DNA of 7,674 bases from CAYSSG01 sp964433635 (lineage in GTDB: Bacteria > Atribacterota > Phoenicimicrobiia > Phoenicimicrobiales > Stramentimicrobiaceae): positions 1 to 7,674 of the forward strand of contig CAYSSG010000070.1 of NCBI GenBank assembly GCA_964433635.1, written 5' to 3'. Shown here one piece after another: positions 6,187 through 7,674 of this stretch (position 1 is its first letter; the number at the start of each line of letters is the position of its first letter). A program made the position numbers and the translations under genes. The notes beneath the pieces were generated by a model, which saw nothing but the letters and a program-made list of their open reading frames with translations, did not search any database and was not told the DNA's origin.

Positions 6187-7338
6187 CTACTCTGCTGCCT
6201 CTAAAATAGCATCGTTATAATCAGCCAGAGGAAAAGCCAACCCGAATTTAGTTAACATTTCCGGCGTCACATCCTGATAAATCGTCTGGAAGGTTGCCTC
6301 ATCCACATAATCTTCAATATAGCTTCCATCAATACCTGGATACCAGTTAAAGCGCTTGACAATGTGCTCGGCCTGGAATTCAGGAGAGGTAACCATTTCT
6401 ACAAATTTTTTGGCTTCCTCGGGATTTCTGGTATTCTTTGGGATCACAAAATACATGGGTTGTCCGGGCATCCCCGGCTCAGGTAGGAGAATTCTGGTAT
6501 CCGGGTCAAGCTTTCCCTCTGCCATCCAGGTCAGAAACATATCAACCCAGACCGGTCCTATCCATATTTCTCCACGATTCAGTGCATCAAGCGTCGCCAC
6601 ATTTCCCCCGGTTAAAGTAACATATTGATCAAATTCCTTCAGTTCTTTAATCGGTCCCTCCCAGGTAGCAATCTCCGATTCCTCAAAAGGACCGGTAACA
6701 GCATATTTTTCATATTTACCGGTTTTCCAATAGATCCAACCCATTGTAAAAGCAACTCCTGACATGCCTCCCTTGATTCCATTATAACCGAACTTCCCGG
6801 GGTGTTCTTTAGCCCATTCCACGATCTCTGCGTACGTTTCGGGAGGATCAGCGACATATTTGGGATTATAAGCAAGAACAGTTTGGCTATGGAACATGGG
6901 CATGCAATAACCTTCGACATTGACTCCCAGACTGGTCCTGGCAAAGGGAGAGGTAATATACTGCCAGGTATCAAGATCTTTAGCATAATCCAATAGCAGG
7001 TCTTCCTCGATAGCCCATCTTAAAAAAATCTGATGAACCATGGCCACATCAATATCACCAGCCTCTTTATCTTTGTCGGCAGAAACCTTTTCAAAGATAA
7101 GCTGGGAACCTGCATTACCTGGTCCGGTATGAACAGTCATTACATCAACATTGGGATATTTTTCAGTAAACAGAGGCCCGATCACATGCTGTCCCAGGGC
7201 AAGCATATTTACATCACCGGCAGTAATATAAACCAGTCTGATATTTTCCTGGGCAAAAGCACCCAACGAGAAACAGGACAGTAATAACAAGGTTAACGAT
7301 ATCGTAACAACAAACAATAAAGATCCTTTAAATTTCAT
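6187..7338 (-). CDS. ABC importer extracellular solute-binding protein (iron/polyamine/phosphonate class)
   Basis: This 383-residue exported receptor captures the substrate and delivers it to the two permeases. It begins with a signal sequence: K2 and K4, a hydrophobic core at 6-21, then SCFSLGAFAQEN. Cleavage after AFA (27-29) would give a soluble protein. C22 in LLSC is a weak lipobox and would give a lipoprotein, so anchoring is undecided. The mature part has the layout of the two-lobed family 1/6/8 binding proteins: a first lobe up to about 155, the hinge-region stretch MPMFHSQTVLAYNP (147-159), and the late motif NPEEAKKFVEMVTSPEFQ (305-322). The paired tyrosines typical of iron-binding FbpA proteins are not evident, so iron is not favoured, but the ligand is unknown. 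The ATG at 7338 has an AGGAGG site five bases upstream. It is the first gene of the transporter operon. Confidence 0.93.
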   Translation of the reverse strand: MKFKGSLLFVVTISLTLLLLSCFSLGAFAQENIRLVYITAGDVNMLALGQHVIGPLFTEKYPNVDVMTVHTGPGNAGSQLIFEKVSADKDKEAGDIDVAMVHQIFLRWAIEEDLLLDYAKDLDTWQYITSPFARTSLGVNVEGYCMPMFHSQTVLAYNPKYVADPPETYAEIVEWAKEHPGKFGYNGIKGGMSGVAFTMGWIYWKTGKYEKYAVTGPFEESEIATWEGPIKELKEFDQYVTLTGGNVATLDALNRGEIWIGPVWVDMFLTWMAEGKLDPDTRILLPEPGMPGQPMYFVIPKNTRNPEEAKKFVEMVTSPEFQAEHIVKRFNWYPGIDGSYIEDYVDEATFQTIYQDVTPEMLTKFGLAFPLADYNDAILEAAE

Positions 7339-7343
7339 TATAA

Positions 7344-7349
7344 CCTCCT
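7344..7349 (-). promoter_or_regulatory. Strong ribosome binding site of the solute-binding protein gene
   Basis: The minus strand reads AGGAGG, five bases before the ATG, close to ideal. It fits the high expression usually needed for a binding protein compared with its membrane partners. Confidence 0.8.
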
Positions 7350-7372
7350 GAGATTTTTAAAATTTAAACCTC
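7350..7372 (-). repeat. Inverted repeat abutting the ribosome binding site
   Basis: The minus-strand RNA can pair GAGGTTT with AAATCTC (seven pairs, one a G-U) around a nine-base A/U loop. The stem ends exactly where the AGGAGG site begins. It is weak because most pairs are A-U. It may influence ribosome access or be a chance product of AT-rich DNA. Confidence 0.25.
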
Positions 7373-7421
7373 TTTTTCAGTACATTCTTTCTTTTTTTGA
7401 ATTCATCACCTCTTTTCTTTT

Positions 7422-7476
7422 AAACGATTGCGATCATTGACATTGATAGGTGGAATCATCTGTTTTCTGATCGTTT
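7422..7476. promoter_or_regulatory. Clustered CGAT boxes, possible regulator binding sites
   Basis: AAACGATTGCGATCATTG (7422-7439) contains two CGAT cores six bases apart and is a partial palindrome (AACGAT against ATCATT, 5 of 6). ATCGTTT (7470-7476) repeats the AAACGAT box in the opposite orientation. A third copy, ATCGTTT, lies at 7658-7664. The spacing of about one promoter length between the first two suggests an operator pair, but the regulator is unknown. Confidence 0.25.
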
Positions 7477-7585
7477 TCATTTTAAATCTGCATGATTCAC
7501 CCTATAGACTAAAGCAGCAATGGATAAGAAGTATTATGAATCAGAAAATGCAACATGTTCCTTCTGCTGACCTTAAAATTTATTC

Positions 7586-7614
7586 ATTGTAGAAATGACT
7601 AGGCTGATGGTCTA
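7586..7614 (-). promoter_or_regulatory. Weak promoter candidate for the transporter operon
   Basis: On the minus strand, TAGACC (7609-7614, 4 of 6 to TTGACA) and TACAAT (7586-7591, 5 of 6 to TATAAT) are separated by 17 bases. The predicted start near 7579 would leave a leader of about 240 bases. It is the best pair I found in this region, but only marginally. Confidence 0.22.
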
Positions 7615-7651
7615 AAAAAACTTGGGCTGAAAATTCGTCTGAATGCACAGC
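7614..7651 (-). terminator. Possible intrinsic terminator of an upstream minus-strand gene
   Basis: On the minus strand, GCTG and CAGC (7648-7651 and 7626-7629) enclose a second stem ATTC/GAAT with an AGAC loop. Five bases after the stem comes a run of seven T (7614-7620). The two stems are separated by a three-base mismatch, so the hairpin is weak. It would separate a gene lying to the right of the window from the transporter operon. Confidence 0.3.
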
Positions 7652-7674
7652 AATCAAATCGTTTAACTTAAATG

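Larger units (their letters stand above)
7339..7674 (-). other. Non-coding leader/promoter region upstream of the transporter operon
   Basis: These 336 AT-rich bases carry no supportable gene on either strand. The longest minus-strand frame with an ATG that I found is 24 codons (7480 to 7406), without a convincing ribosome binding site. The region contains, from right to left, a terminator-like hairpin, a weak promoter candidate, three AAACGAT boxes, a purine-rich tract with repeated GAGGT elements, and the strong ribosome binding site. An upstream gene may end just beyond the right window edge. Confidence 0.6.

Noticed and set aside
6356..7284. Several frames on both strands inside the solute-binding protein gene
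   Set aside because: All overlap a complete, well-supported gene; none has a good ribosome binding site or recognisable motif.
7437..7465. TTGACA on the plus strand as a divergent promoter
   Set aside because: The corresponding -10 (CTGTTT) is poor, and no plus-strand gene follows.
7406..7480. 24-codon minus-strand frame in the leader (begins MKTIRKQMIPP)
   Set aside because: It lacks a properly spaced ribosome binding site, and its amino acid content shows no leader-peptide pattern such as runs of one regulatory residue.

Overview
This is a single-direction gene block from a bacterium. All eight genes lie on the minus strand, so transcription runs from the right end of the window to the left. 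The DNA is moderately AT-rich (roughly 40-45% GC by eye), and several starts carry strong AGGAGG-like ribosome binding sites. The solute-binding protein has an export signal. Nothing in the window fixes the phylum; a Firmicute or an Atribacterota-type organism would fit, but that is a guess. No rRNA, tRNA, insertion sequence or CRISPR array was seen.

Right part (about 7674 to 2589). A 336-base non-coding leader holds a weak terminator-like hairpin, a weak promoter candidate, repeated CGAT-type boxes and a strong ribosome binding site. It is followed by a complete ABC importer of the iron/polyamine/phosphonate class: a secreted solute-binding protein, two EAA-loop permeases (their genes overlap by 8 bases) and a PotA/FbpC-type ATPase with a C-terminal TOBE-like region. 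A metallo-beta-lactamase-fold (RNase Z/PhnP-like) hydrolase begins two bases after the ATPase stop codon, so it looks co-translated with the transporter.

Middle and left part (about 2588 to 1). A 195-base gap contains an inverted repeat and a good promoter candidate with a perfect 12-base palindrome in its spacer. Then come a RidA-family enamine/imine deaminase, an M20-family amidohydrolase (N-acyl amino acid deacylase type) and a PLP-dependent threonine-dehydratase-like enzyme cut off by the left window edge.

Taken together (inference), the cluster reads as an uptake and catabolic module. The transporter imports an amide- or ester-linked amino-acid derivative, the two hydrolases release the amino acid, the PLP enzyme eliminates from its beta position, and RidA clears the reactive enamine/imine formed. 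The substrate cannot be read from the sequence. Two points stand out. The PLP enzyme departs from its family at three normally conserved active-site positions. The MBL hydrolase stops early, with a family-like tail continuing in another frame.
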